Source: Pseudopyrenochaeta lycopersici (lineage: Eukaryota > Ascomycota > Dothideomycetes > Pleosporales > Pseudopyrenochaetaceae). From it: a stretch of 64,000 nucleotides of DNA. This document shows, one piece after another, positions 32,404-43,629 of this stretch (the first letter of the stretch is position 1; the number at the start of each line of letters is the position of its first letter). A program made the position numbers and the translations under genes. The DNA lies in NCBI GenBank assembly GCA_003313425.1, contig NHZP01000029.1, positions 558,001-622,000 of the forward strand. Direction: 5' to 3'. Below the pieces are notes generated by a model. The model ran no database searches, was not told the origin of the DNA, and was given only the letters and a program-made list of their open reading frames with translations.

Positions 32404-32793
32404 TGACTTGCTCGTCGGAATGTGAGAGAGTGAGCTCAAAGGCATTTGTGTAGTCCTCGATGTGACTTTACAGACGGCATTTAGTTGTTGTGGGTACCGC
32501 TCCAGCATGGATATCAAATTCAGGTGTTACTGTAGAGATCCCTGCGGAGTTTGCAAGTAAGGAAGGCTCAGTTCCAGGATGAGCAGTTGTCGCCAGAGGC
32601 TGTCCTTGGATAGAAGATGTTGTTACCACGATTCATCATGACGGTAGAGTAAAACTCACTCACTGGCCAAAATACATCCCCTGTCTGAATGGAAATCGTT
32701 CTGTACCGCTTTTGCTGCTGTTGCACGCTTGTTGCGGATAGTCAACTGTAGTGGCTTTCTCCTTCCAAAAATCAGGGCTTGGGCAAGCACTCC
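32404..32793. other. Intergenic POF1 / large unknown gene
   Basis: Short spacer of about 390 bases (or 470 with the downstream start at 32875). No gene is seen. Confidence 0.45.
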
Positions 32794-32874
32794 ATGTCCA
32801 TGGAAGTGCCAGTCAACAGACCAATAAATATCAATAAATGGTTTTCCAGTCCCATTCTTACACAACTTCACAAT

Positions 32875-35800
32875 ATGGCTTCGAAGCTATGCTGTACAGC
32901 AGAGCACGATGGCCGACCAGACTCACCAGAGCTCCCCAATACTCGCCTTACTCAAGCTACGCCTGCGAAACGGCCTCTTCTACCGCAGCGGTCGCCATCA
33001 CCAACCACTCGCTCCACGGGTGCTAGGCTTGAAGACCTCCAAGAGCTGCACAGCGTCTTCCACAATGCTCAAGCTCACATGAATGACAGAGCATCACCAG
33101 CGCAGGCTACTCGTGCACGATTCAGCCGCGAGTCCATGTACAGCCTACATAGCCTTCACGAAATGATAAGCATGCGGTCGATTCACAGACGAAAGCTTCC
33201 CAAAGACCCCTCGAGCAACGATCCGGCCATGCCGCTGAAACGCTTCAAGTTCTTGAGCAAGGCAAGCAGCGTCGAGCCGGCTACTGTCATTAAAAAGCCA
33301 AGAGATGGTCCAAACAAGCTAATCAACATCACCAAAGATGACGTACAGAAAGATCTCCTAAGTAACATAAAGCCAGAGGAAGGAGGATACGATTCTGATG
33401 CCGAAATCCTAGACGACATTGCGAGGGACTTTGGTACTAAATCTCCAGGCAAGCGGCCGAGCATTCATAGCATTGAATGGACACCTTCCACAAGCAGGTA
33501 GATTAACAACAGCTCTCAACCCATATTCGCAAACTAACATCGTGCAGCCGACCAACACCAGTGTCGTCTGGAAAGGACCGCAACAGCCCTGAGTGCAAAC
33601 GTGAAATTCACCCATACCACATTCAAAAGCTCCAGACAATGTCCTTTTCAACGCGCTTCAGTCAAGTCTTCAGCACTCCGAATTTGCGATTGGATGTCTC
33701 CGGCGAGCGGAGTCGCAGATTGAGATGTTCGCACTCCACATCCTCGATGTCATTGCCAAAGCCTTCCCCAGTTTCACCACTGAGACTCCCTAGTTTGACA
33801 ACTCATGACAAAGATGGAGTGCCTTGGTCTGACGTCATGCATGAAAGTCTTCGTCTTTCGCAGTTTTCTGTCTCACTGCGGCACAGCAGCCCAAAAACAT
33901 CTAAAACAGCGTTAGACATTGTTCACAAGTCAGATGGCAGCATGCATCACCGTCGCAGCCAGGAAAGTGCTAAGAAGACAACCTCCAATCAAGCCTCCAG
34001 TTACCACATCACTCCCGCCACTCAAGGTATCGAGATCCGCCTCCAGCAATCAACGTCGATCACGACGCCCAGAGCATCTACTTCTGCAGGTCGTGTCTTC
34101 CGCGAAAACGCGATTTCCCTCAATAGAAGCGAGTTTGAAGAAGCATGGAAGGAAGATGAGGAAATTGATCCCCGTCAATCTGTGCATCTGTATTCTATGC
34201 GCATTTCCCATCATCTACGCTCTGGCTCGCTTCTCTCGTGGGACCAGCTTGCCGACTCACCGGAGATACCAGCAACGCCTCGCCCCTTTCCGGAACGCAC
34301 CGTTTCAAATCAAAGTCAACAAGCTTATGGGAAACAGCAACTTGTCCGCCACGAGCGGCAAACTTCGAGCTCCGGTTTTGCTAGCTCCAAAGTGCCCAGC
34401 AGATGGGGCAGCGTGCTACCCAAGGATTTTAATCTGCGAACTGATGTCGCATCATCGATATACTCTAGCAGGCCACAGAGTCCGCCAGACAGCTTGGGTA
34501 GCTCTATGATAAACTTGTCCAGGGTCGGCACTAGGAAAAATACATGTAGTATCTCGTCAATGGATTTCAAGCAGCCCAGACGCTCAAACTCCTTCCCGGC
34601 TGACAAAGAAGGCACACCGAAACTGACGCAGCGGTGCCGCGTCACAAATCCTGTTAAGGCTCAAGAGTTCACTGTAGAGAACCCACAGCTCTCAGAATCT
34701 ACTTCGTTAGCACGCAAATATAGCGTTGCTGACACAAAGACATCCAAATTCCGGGAAGAGTTGAATCCACCACCGCCAAAAACAGTGCCACCATCTTCAA
34801 CATCCATCATAAAATACCTCAGCCCCAAACGCCTCAGTATACGCAGTCAAAGCGAGACCAATGTCCAGCCTGACCTACCGGAGGTTACCATGGATGGCCT
34901 TACCGATGCTCTCGCCCTTCCCACTGCGCGAGAACGTCACCAGTCACGTTCCCTGATGAGCTTGCAGGCAGAAAAAGAAGACCATGGGAAAAATACGAGA
35001 GTCAACCATGTTTGGGACCGTGCAATGAAAGCTCACCAGGAAGAAAAAGCGTCTTTAATTCTCCCGAAGAACAGAGAACTGGCAGTACATGCCAGCCCAT
35101 TTCGTGAACGTAGTGGAAGTACTTCCGCTATACGGACCAGTGTTGGAAGCGTCATACAATCTGACCCTCCTATTCATGTTGCAAGCATGCCTGGAAGATC
35201 GGCCCCGCCGCTGAGTCCACCGTCTCCTGGTTCGCAGGTTTCGGATCACTCTCGAGTATTGATTATGAGGCGCAGTGCCTTAAGAGGTAGAGACAATGTT
35301 AGCCCTGGAGGAGAGTTGTCCAATGCATTTGAGACGCAAGGCGATAGTACTGAAGTTGTCGGTGCATGGGGTCGCTACCCTTCGCACACTCGTCAAGACC
35401 GGGCCTTCTCTGCTAGCAAATTGGATTGTGTGGAAACTCGGGATTTTGCGCTTGAAGCAGCAGTCAGATTTGCATCGGCCGCCAAAGAAGATACTCATGA
35501 TGATGACTTGATCGATCCCACTGAGCGTTTACCGTCGCCGCATCTGATGCCCGGGGAAAAGAAGAGGAAAAAGAAGGTTGGAAGTGGCCGTATGTTGAAG
35601 ACCAATTCCATGACCTTTGGCAAAACATTGCTCAAAAATTATTCGAACTTTTTCAAAAGTCAGAGTATGGAATTTCGGAGACATGGTCGAGGGCATCGTA
35701 GCTCCATCACGTCAGGTGGGGTTCTGGAATTTCCAGAACTAGAGCTCTTGCCCAGCGTCTGGGCAGCTGGTGTAAATGAAAAGGGACATATAAGACGACA

Positions 35801-36392
35801 GGATGGGAGTGATGAGCATGCTACGCCACACAACCAGCATAGGAGCAGTGGTGTAAATGGCAAGGCCAAGCTGCGAGGAGGTGATTCTTCAGCTACACTT
35901 CGCCCACACCATAATTCATCTGCGCCAAATCTCTGTGATATATCTCTTCACGCCAGCATTAATGACACAGAGCCAACCCAAGATACTGCGCGCATCTGGT
36001 CAATCTACTACGAAAATTGCGTCCCCTCCTTTCCTCACCAGAGCACAGACGCTGAGTTTGCCACTGAGGACATTGGCGGGCTTACACGATCACCACTCGA
36101 CTATAATCGCCCATCCTTGAATTCTCGCAACCTCTCTGCTCAAAAGTCAAGGCATTCATGCAAGGCGAGTCAATTGAGTCATGTCACCAACGAGAGTTGT
36201 GGCAGCGCACAACCAAGCTTCATGTTCATGGATGAGGATGAAGGCGGTGGAGAGGACACAAGCTTGGTGAGTGTGAGGCGGAGCACAATGGATTTGATCT
36301 TGAAGTTCAAGGAGCAAGAAGCTACAGAACATCAGAGGGTTGTGGCTCTAACTACGGCAGAGTCACGAAATGAGGTTAGGACACCGGTGTGA
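32875..36392 (+). CDS. Large Ser-rich hypothetical protein
   Basis: Exons 32875-33497 and 33548-36392, joined by a 50-base intron (GTAGAT..GTGCAG), give about 1155 residues. I do not recognise the family. Ser, Arg, Pro and His dominate and most of the chain looks disordered. More ordered patches are ARFSRESMYSLHSLHEMISM near residues 80-100, DVQKDLLSNIKPEEGGYDSD, GRMLKTNSMTFGKTLLKNYS with FFKSQSMEF, and ARIWSIYYENCVPSFP near the C-terminus. There is no signal peptide or membrane segment. An upstream in-frame ATG at 32794 would add 27 residues. The aromatic/basic patches are reminiscent of signalling or polarity scaffolds, but this is only an impression. Confidence 0.7.
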
Positions 36393-36818
36393 AGGTATTA
36401 TGAAGGCGGATAAAGTGTAAACCTCCTGTTGTGGGCGTAGGTCTAATGGAATGAGGCATCGATGAAGAGAGCCCGGAGCTATAATTACATTTATTTTGCA
36501 TAATTTCATACGTGGTAGATGATTTATTCCATTTTTACATCTATTTTTTTTTTTGCAATACTGTTCACTTCGCTGGCCTCTCTCAGTCTTCAAAATAAAA
36601 ATTCGCGTAATTTCCAGTAAATGCACTCGGAACCATGGTAAGCATTGGATATGACTTGGTTCAGCCTCAGCAAAATAAACCTCATCATATAGGAAGTTTA
36701 TAAAACAACGCTCGTGGAGTTTGATAGCTTGCCAATTTCAGATACGTAACTAGAGTCCTAAGCACATCCAAGCCCATACTACGATAACGGCATAATATAA
36801 TCGTCAAAAATAAGGATC
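36393..36818. other. Intergenic, AT-rich
   Basis: About 426 bases with T-rich stretches (36531-36555), holding a 3' UTR and the promoter of the next plus-strand gene. No gene is seen. Confidence 0.45.
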
Positions 36819-37778
36819 ATGCCACCACTCATATCGCTGTCGACGAGGCCATCACATGGAATCTTGCATCAGAAACTCACAAAATTTATTGACGCAACAG
36901 AAGCTGATCGAGAAAACTTCAATTCAGTTTCGGATCCTAATCGCCATGATTCTGTTGGAAATTTTGAGGATGACCAAGAGACTATATACGATAGTGACGT
37001 TACGCTCTCTGCGGCAGGTACTCCTCAAAAGGTGGTGGTGGATGAGAAAGAAAACAGGGATGAGATCCAAAAGGAAACCCGTCTTTTTATCAGGTTGAGA
37101 TTCAGCTTGGGGAAGCCGACAAAGCTCAGTGAGCCACAATCTGGTGGTTTAACATCACGAAAGAAGAGACACAGAACCGGCGGCTCACGACAGGGGCCTA
37201 AATCCAGAAAGCGTCAAGACTATCCAGGAGCTAGAACAGTGCTTGCAACGATTCCGGCTCCAACATCACAGCCCAATAAACATCCGCGGCCAGTTGATCG
37301 TTCGGGCGATCATGGTTACTCCACTCGCAGCCGCGGTCCTGCGGGTGCGGCCAGGGGCCTGTATGGGTCCACCGACACCTCACCACGATATATCTGTCCG
37401 CACCAGCGCGGTCCGGACTTGCATATCATTGGCTTTTCACGTACTAGCAACGTGAATGAGTCCTGCCATTGCCTTGAGAATGCTGATCGGGTGAGTGCTC
37501 TCACCGAGTCCTTCTGCATTGAAGGCGATACACTTCACTTGGGCAGCAAAAGCAAGATTTCTTTATCAGCCCAAGTTGCGATCAAGGAAGAGGAAGGTGC
37601 AAAAGCGGCATGGAGACGCTTGTTCCCTGATGACGGTGAGTTGGTGGACTGGCCAGAACGATGGCAGGAGAAGATGATGTGGAAGCAGGAGCAAGGAGGA
37701 ATATGGATCATCAGGGGTGCGGAAACGCCCTTAGTGCCTGTAGAGTTTGATGGCATTCGGAAGACGCAGCGTGAGTAG
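36819..37778 (+). CDS. Hypothetical basic protein
   Basis: Intronless open frame of 319 residues of unknown family. The middle is basic (SRKKRHRTGGSRQGPKSRKR), consistent with a nuclear protein. A Cys/His-containing patch (RYICPHQRGPDLH, then NESCHCLENADR) could bind metal but does not match a known finger. The C-terminal region is ordered and Trp-rich: AAWRRLFPDDGELVDWPERW, then MMWKQEQGGIWIIRG. The ATG follows an A-rich leader. It is convergent with the LaeA-like gene. Confidence 0.62.
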   Translation: MPPLISLSTRPSHGILHQKLTKFIDATEADRENFNSVSDPNRHDSVGNFEDDQETIYDSDVTLSAAGTPQKVVVDEKENRDEIQKETRLFIRLRFSLGKPTKLSEPQSGGLTSRKKRHRTGGSRQGPKSRKRQDYPGARTVLATIPAPTSQPNKHPRPVDRSGDHGYSTRSRGPAGAARGLYGSTDTSPRYICPHQRGPDLHIIGFSRTSNVNESCHCLENADRVSALTESFCIEGDTLHLGSKSKISLSAQVAIKEEEGAKAAWRRLFPDDGELVDWPERWQEKMMWKQEQGGIWIIRGAETPLVPVEFDGIRKTQRE

Positions 37779-38127
37779 GGGCCTTGATGGGTTGCTTCCG
37801 GGGCGGTTAGGAGATCGATATAGCCAAATAGAACACTAGCCAATAATGATTGAAAGTATAATCAATTGTAGGCTTTTGTTCAGAAAATACTACGCTGCCA
37901 AAATGAGACAGGCATCTTGCTCTACTAATCATTCCAAGTACGCTTGGGAGAAGTGTTAGAGATGCCTTAGGATGAGCTTATGACGAATCATCTGACACGT
38001 ACGTTGTGAATCATGTTCGGCATTGGGTGGTCGTAAATGGTGGGTGGTAGAGAAATGGAAAAGGAGAGAAGGGTAAGAAGGCTTCTGCTACCAGTGGTCC
38101 TGATAGCAGAGTTCCCAGACAATAAGT
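37779..38127. other. Convergent intergenic region
   Basis: About 350 bases between the stops of the basic hypothetical protein and the LaeA-like methyltransferase. Nothing else is seen. Confidence 0.45.
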
Positions 38128-39684
38128 TTAGACCTGACCATGACTGGTTTTGTTGGGGAGGTCTCCAGTTGTTGAATCTGTTGAAAGAGCGTCGTTGTCT
38201 TTCAGAGATACTGCAGCAAGGCCCACCGAAGCTTGCGTCGCATCAGTTGTTGTTGATATGGGCTCAGCTGTACCGGAGGCAGTTTCGGAACCGTCCTGGC
38301 CTTGATCTTCTTCATCCGACTCTAATACCTCTTCATCTTGAACAGGCTCATGGTTGTGACTTGAGCTGCTTTGGTCCATCGGTTTTTGTGCGTAATAGAT
38401 GAAACTATGGGGTAAGCGCGGGGATGGTTGCAGTGTACAACTACTTACACCTCACCGTAGTAATGGCGATCTTTTCTCTTCGCCTCTGTTCTGCACTCGG
38501 CCAGGAAAACCTCTACCTCCTAAAGAGATAAAGGTACGAAGTCAGTGTCTGTTTTATATGCTGTTCGCATGTATAGTTCGTACCTCTCTTGTCCACTTTA
38601 ATACCCTTGTGAAGAGTCCAAGAGCACTGCTCGGGAGCCAATCCATGGTATCTTCATACACAAAGCGGCCCAGCAACTTGAACTTCGCGCCTTTGGCCCA
38701 CTTTCCAATTGGCCACTTGTAGGTCTTAACGTTCACGTTGACGAAGCCCGCATCGCGGATTTTCGGGGCAAAGCGCCGAGGCCCTGTTCCGTCCAGCCCC
38801 ACCTTGCCCGCAGCCTCGATGAAGAGTTCTGACCAACGCACAAGAGGTGAATTCTCGGCAGTGACGCCCGGGTCCATACATCGGATAGGGAATGCGATCT
38901 CTTGACATTCAAGGTACCCCCCTGGTTTGAGGTTGGCATAGGCTTGCCCGAAGAAACGGCTCCAGTCTTTGATCGCTGCCACCATGGCACGTGTGTGGAT
39001 GAAATCAAACGGATTGTGGAAGATCCATTCCTCTTCACAATCGTCGATGAGAAACTCGCAGTTAGGAGGGACCTGAGCTGGTTGGATAGGACTTAGGTCT
39101 GTTCCCAGGATACGAGCAGAAGGATGCTCATCGGCAAATTCGATGGACCATATGCCAGTGCCGCAGCCCACATCGAGCACGTTCTGCACGTCTTTGGGAA
39201 TTGGTGCCCGGTAGAGCTTGCCGTCCAGTGTGAGGCGAAAAGCATGATGCTGAAGGTCTAATCTATCCGCCTCAATCTATAGTAAAGAGTGTCAGCAGTG
39301 GCTTTGTTTGTACGACATGAGGCGCGGTGAGTACCTCATCATTGGGCACAGGGTACTTGCCCTCGGCATAAGCATGGTACCGCCTGCCGTTCTCGTAGCG
39401 GAAGTTGAAGACGGACGACGTCGCTGACATGGTGTATCTGGAAGCTGTCAGTGCCAATATCGCAGAGGAGCGAGAGACGGTGGAGCGCACGACGAGTGAT
39501 TCTCACCGAGGGCAGAGTCGCGATCGTCGCTCTATCAGACAGCTGTCAGTCGTGGAAGACACGGTGCCAAATGGTGGGGACGCACGTCGATTTCGAGGGT
39601 CGGATCGGAGCTGCTAGCCGCATCTGTTGTAGAGTCTTCATGGGTATTGGCATTCGCATCCTGCACTTCGGTCGAGGAGGCCAT
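38128..39684 (-). CDS. LaeA-like SAM-dependent methyltransferase
   Basis: Six exons, 39586-39684, 39507-39531, 39335-39444, 38584-39276, 38449-38519 and 38128-38404, give 424 residues. Exon 2 is a 25-base microexon. It is required to link the acidic N-terminus through SDDRDSAL to SSVFNFRYENGRRYHAYAEG, the classic opening of LaeA-like proteins. SAM-binding motif I is NVLDVGCGTGIWSIEFAD at about residues 109-126, followed by LGTDLSPIQP and FIHTRAM. The C-terminal RHYYGEVFIYYAQKP motif is recovered only after the last splice, and an acidic tail of about 80 residues follows. LaeA itself is a nuclear regulator of secondary metabolism; many paralogs in this family have unknown substrates. No biosynthetic cluster is visible nearby. 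Confidence 0.87.
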
Positions 39685-40664
39685 GTCTGTTGCAGTTGGA
39701 GAAGAAGAAGCAATAAGAGGGTGGAGCGATCGAGAAGTCAGCCTCAATTATGCTCGACGGCATTTGAAGGAAGAACGGTATGCAATGCGCTGGGATTCCA
39801 AGCATAGATGACCGTCAGGGCGTTGGTTAGGGACTCGACAAGATGGGCACATGGCCAATCATGTCAACGCGGGACTGGAACTGGCGGATCATGGTGGGAA
39901 ACACGCGGTTCTAATCTACCGGACGCTATTCATGGCGTGGCGTGCAGGCTTTACACGTGTGGACGCGGCGCGAACCGACCAGCTTGGGCTATCTGCTAGG
40001 GAACATGTCAAGGCCGATGGCTGATGCGCTCGATTGACGTGACGCCGTCCTCCATATTCCCACAGTAATTACCCACGCAGACCCAAAGTGCCGCTGAGCC
40101 ATCCGCACCGCATGCAATAAGTCAACAATGGGCCTATGCTGGGGAAGGATTGTCGACTGGCTGGGTGGTTCTTTCTGGCGCGCCTGCCGTGCGCCGCTGT
40201 GATTAACCGAAGAAGTAGCGACCCGCCATGGCTTGCTAGAAGTGGAAAGCAACCCGGCACTAACAGGCCAAACCACGCCGCAGAGAGAGGGAGGGTGACT
40301 TGTCAAGAAAGAGAGAAGACCATCGATAAGTACGGCTTGTCGTTGGAACAAGGTACATTGACGCAACCCTGCCAAGACAACCTATCGCGACGGCATGGAC
40401 TCCGTAACACGGGGTGCAGATCAACGCTCAATCTAGCAAAACCACAAGGCCAACATCTCACCATGACCCCCCCCCCGTATCAGAAAAACCGGCGCCGGAA
40501 CCAAGGCGCCCGCAGACAAAATTAATCGAGGAAGCAGAACTGCGAGGACAAACTACACCGTGCCGATGACCAAATTGCGCCGAACGGAGCTTCTGGCTCA
40601 GCTGCCCATCTCCGACAATGGGCACTCATAACCGCTAACCTACCTCAACAAGGGCATCGCAAGA

Positions 40665-41069
40665 ATGAAACGGAAATCTTCGAGCGAATTCGGCGGAGGT
40701 ACTGTGAGCCTCCGTCAAAGCAGAATAATGCATCCAAATACCATAGCTCGCACTACACGCAAGCCGAGAAGTCTACGTTACACGGGCACAGAACTGATGC
40801 ATCGAGAACACTGGAACCTATGCGCAACAACGCGGTCAAGCGACGCTGCTCAAGATCCCCATCTGCATCAAGAAGTACCTCAGGCACAGGGTGCTTTTTC
40901 ATACCTACGATCAATCAAAAGACGACGGTCAAAATCACCCACGCGAGGCGGCTCCTCACGGTTGGACAACACGAAGCAAGAGAATATAAAAACAGCAAAA
41001 TATGAAGAGGACTATGACTTTGTTTATGCTCAATCTAGCGAATGGAGTTTACCCCAGCAGCGAACTTGA
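40665..41069 (+). CDS. Doubtful small basic open frame
   Basis: ATG-started frame of 134 codons. The product is basic, with a cluster near residues 88-98 (IKRRRSKSPTRGG), and ends DYDFVYAQSSEWSLP. It has no recognisable domain and no intron signal is needed. It may be a real lineage-specific nuclear protein or a chance frame; its isolated position gives no help. Confidence 0.25.
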   Translation: MKRKSSSEFGGGTVSLRQSRIMHPNTIARTTRKPRSLRYTGTELMHREHWNLCATTRSSDAAQDPHLHQEVPQAQGAFSYLRSIKRRRSKSPTRGGSSRLDNTKQENIKTAKYEEDYDFVYAQSSEWSLPQQRT

Positions 41070-41794
41070 AGAGGACGAAATGGACTGAAAAGTCGAGGCG
41101 TGCCACAGCACCTGAGCTTTCTGCACGTCTGCACATCCCCTAGGAGAATGCAGACCAATCTTGCAACATGCAGAGAGATTTATATCAACCTGAGGGACTA
41201 AGAGGACGACAAGTATTGTTCCCTGAAACAGATTTGCCATAGCCATGACATTGACGGTGACAAGGGACAGGATTCGTGTTCGATTTGCAGTTTCGGTCAC
41301 CAGCGGCTTCATCAATCGACATACTGCTATTCAAGGCCCAATTTAGATGCGGTGGCTTGATCTTTCCAAAGACATCTTTCACGAGATTGTCTCTTGATCA
41401 ACGCTTCAACGATGTCTGCTTCCTAACAGGGAGTCTATTCCAGCGAGTCATGTGATCCGATGACTTGACTCTACGTCACTGATTTGGCTTATTGATGATT
41501 GCAACTCATCTCGGATTTTTAGCCACCGTAAGACCCTACTCTTATCGCAAAGGCACAAGCAACTTATGAAGCGAAACCTAAGTATCAGTGCCGCGCCAGT
41601 ATGACTCGATGTCAAGATTATAAAGTAATGTAGATTCCAGGTAAAGATACTAAATGCAACTCTTCCAACAGACTGAGTAGAGCCAAGTGGAATACACAGC
41701 AAATCCTGTTGTTCTGGCGTGAAAACGACCTGGATACACGTGACTTTAGACATAATCGATAAAGCACGCTAACCATATCAGGAATGGATGAGGT

Positions 41795-41807
41795 AGAAGT
41801 TTCGAGC
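41795..41807 (+). promoter_or_regulatory. Candidate heat-shock element
   Basis: GAAgtTTCgaGCA forms two perfect and one near-perfect alternating 5-base units of the HSF1 binding site. It lies 152 bases upstream of the TATA box of the Hsp20 gene. Confidence 0.5.
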
Positions 41808-41958
41808 ATTTACGCGAAATTCATAGCATCTTCCTGACAAAGCGGGAAACATCAGGAAATCTCCATGGCTTTCCACCACCATCTCCCTCCTGAGGAAATC
41901 TGCATTTCTCATCAGCGAGCACGCAAGCTGCTGCTGCCTTGATCACCCTCACAATGCC

Positions 41959-41966
41959 TATAAAAG
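41959..41966 (+). promoter_or_regulatory. TATA box of the Hsp20 gene
   Basis: Exact TATAAAAG, 160 bases before the Hsp20 start codon, as expected for a strongly inducible stress gene. Confidence 0.65.
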
Positions 41967-42125
41967 GCTGGCTTGCGGCTCTTCAAGGGCCCACTTTCAA
42001 TCTCAAAGATCCACAATACATCTTCAGATCCTCCGCACCTAGACGTCACCCTTGAGTCTTGCCTGCCTTAGTTACACTGTTTACTCTTCAACGACCCCCC
42101 GCCAGCCCCGCCAAATCCACCGACA

Positions 42126-43085
42126 ATGGCCTACATCCTCACCCCTCGATTTGTACCTGCCTATCAAGCTTCCCAGTGTGGGCCCTTTGGCTTCTGCGCC
42201 CCCGTGTCGCGGCCTAGATACTCTTACCGCGTCACTCAGCCGCAGCCCCTTCGTCCTCAGTATTCATCGTTCAATCAGTTTTTCAGTCAAGTCGACGAGT
42301 TGCTGAATGAGATCGATCGCGAAGCTCAACGCCAAGCACAGCACGAGGCGCATCTTGAGGCACAGCGCGAAGCCCACCGTCAGCGACAGCAACGTAAACG
42401 TGCACTACGTGCCCAGTTCACAGTCAGCCAAAATGAGCAGGGGTGGCAGGTTGATGGGGATATGCACGGCTTCAACCAGGAAAACGTCACTATTGAAATC
42501 ACAGACGAAAACACACTAAAGATTGCTGGTAATACCCACTGGCAATCAGAGAAGACGGCCTCTGGCTTGGAAGCATCGTCCACTATTGAGCAACCGGCCG
42601 AAGCCACACAAGAGAATACAATGGATGACATTACCCTGAACGAACCCGACGTAGAACATACTACTGAGACCGAGACTGCTACCGTGGGTCCAGATAGCGA
42701 TACGGAATCCCACAAGTCTTATCAGGCTACCGTCGAAGACGACTTCGAGGATCTTGGTGGTGACGCTGCATCACTGATATCAGCTTCTTCGGCATCATCT
42801 ACTGTCACGGAAGCTCAGGAGCCTAAGGGCAAGGAAAAGGCTACCGAAGAATCCGCTTCTGTCGAAGCTGCGGCTTCTCAAGGACTGCCATCTGAGGTGC
42901 CGTCTCAATCTCAGCAAGAACAGACTCAGCAGCAAGAACGCGTCCATGGCTCATTCGAGCGCAATTTCCGGTTTCCAGAGCGGATTGACGCCGCAAACGT
43001 GAGCGCAAGCTTCAGAGAAGGTACCTTGAAGATCACTGTTCCCAAAGCACAGATCCAGCAGACCAGAAGAATTGCAATTTTGTAA
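42126..43085 (+). CDS. Small heat shock protein (Hsp20/alpha-crystallin) with a large insertion
   Basis: Intronless 319-residue protein. The N-terminal region has aromatic and Gln-rich parts (YSSFNQFFSQVDELLNEIDR) and an Arg/Gln/Ala helix (residues about 60-92). The alpha-crystallin domain starts near residue 95 (AQFTVSQNEQGWQVDGDMHG) and includes NVTIEITDENTLKIAG. It is then interrupted by about 125 acidic, Ser/Thr/Glu-rich residues. It resumes at about residue 273 with GSFERNFRFPERIDAANVSA and ends with the GTLKITVPK strand that carries the conserved GxLxxxxPK-like motif. The C-terminal TRRIAIL contains an IxI/V-type anchoring motif. Such proteins are ATP-independent holdases in the cytosol. 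The TATA box and heat-shock element upstream suggest stress induction. Confidence 0.9.
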   Translation: MAYILTPRFVPAYQASQCGPFGFCAPVSRPRYSYRVTQPQPLRPQYSSFNQFFSQVDELLNEIDREAQRQAQHEAHLEAQREAHRQRQQRKRALRAQFTVSQNEQGWQVDGDMHGFNQENVTIEITDENTLKIAGNTHWQSEKTASGLEASSTIEQPAEATQENTMDDITLNEPDVEHTTETETATVGPDSDTESHKSYQATVEDDFEDLGGDAASLISASSASSTVTEAQEPKGKEKATEESASVEAAASQGLPSEVPSQSQQEQTQQQERVHGSFERNFRFPERIDAANVSASFREGTLKITVPKAQIQQTRRIAIL

Positions 43086-43312
43086 ATGTAGCATGAGTAT
43101 CGGGGTCAGTGAATACGTATGCATGGATTGGCGTAGCTTTTGAATACATTTGCACGATGCTTAATCATCGGTAATGAATCAATGATATACTCTACTTGAC
43201 ACTCTTTCAGATTTAATTTCTCCGACTTTGTAGTCAATCCCTCCATTGCTTCAAACTCCTTACATCCCATCCAACTCAAAATACTTGCCCTTGGTATGCT
43301 TGAAGTGCAGAA

Positions 43313-43629
43313 CTAAAGGGCCCAGGCAGCGGCGCCCAACATAGCGGCTAATACACCGCTAACTTCTCCGGTAATTAGTGGCATTGTAGCACTAGTGTGT
43401 GTCGCCGAGGCCGCAGCAGAGGAAGCCACGCGGGAAAGAGAAGCCGCCATGGAGCTGGCGGCGTGTGAAGCAGACGCCGCGTTCGAGGCATGGGATGAGC
43501 TATGGGTCAGTGTTAGCCAAAATTGGAAGGGTTTGGGACGCCACACCGTTAATGTTAATAAAAGTAAGACTTACGTCTGAGCCACAGCAATACCAGCAAG
43601 GGTGGGAGGATGATAGTGGTGAAATGCAT
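43313..43629 (-). pseudogene. Ser/Ala-rich GPI-anchor-like surface protein, signal exon frameshifted
   Basis: Exon 1 (43575-43629) and exon 2 (43313-43499) are joined by a GTAAGT..CCATAG intron. Exon 2 codes a Ser/Ala-rich chain (SSHASNAASASHAASSMAAS) ending in the hydrophobic tail GVLAAMLGAAAWAL, typical of a GPI-attachment signal. The ATG opens MHFTTIILP as a signal peptide. However, the reading frame that splices correctly into exon 2 (TLAGIAVAQT) is offset by one base after the C-rich CTCCCACCC. One base appears to be missing relative to an intact gene. The paralog at 45682-46205 has the same layout and is intact. It could be a true pseudogene, a strain polymorphism or a sequencing error in a C-rich run. 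If exon 1 is read from further upstream in the other frame (from 43759), no signal peptide results. Confidence 0.6.

Larger units (their letters stand above)
39685..42125. other. Long intergenic region upstream of Hsp20
   Basis: About 2.4 kb. It contains one weak open frame (40665-41069), a run of C at 40467-40476, and near its right end the heat-shock element and TATA box of the Hsp20 gene. Nothing else is supported. Confidence 0.4.
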
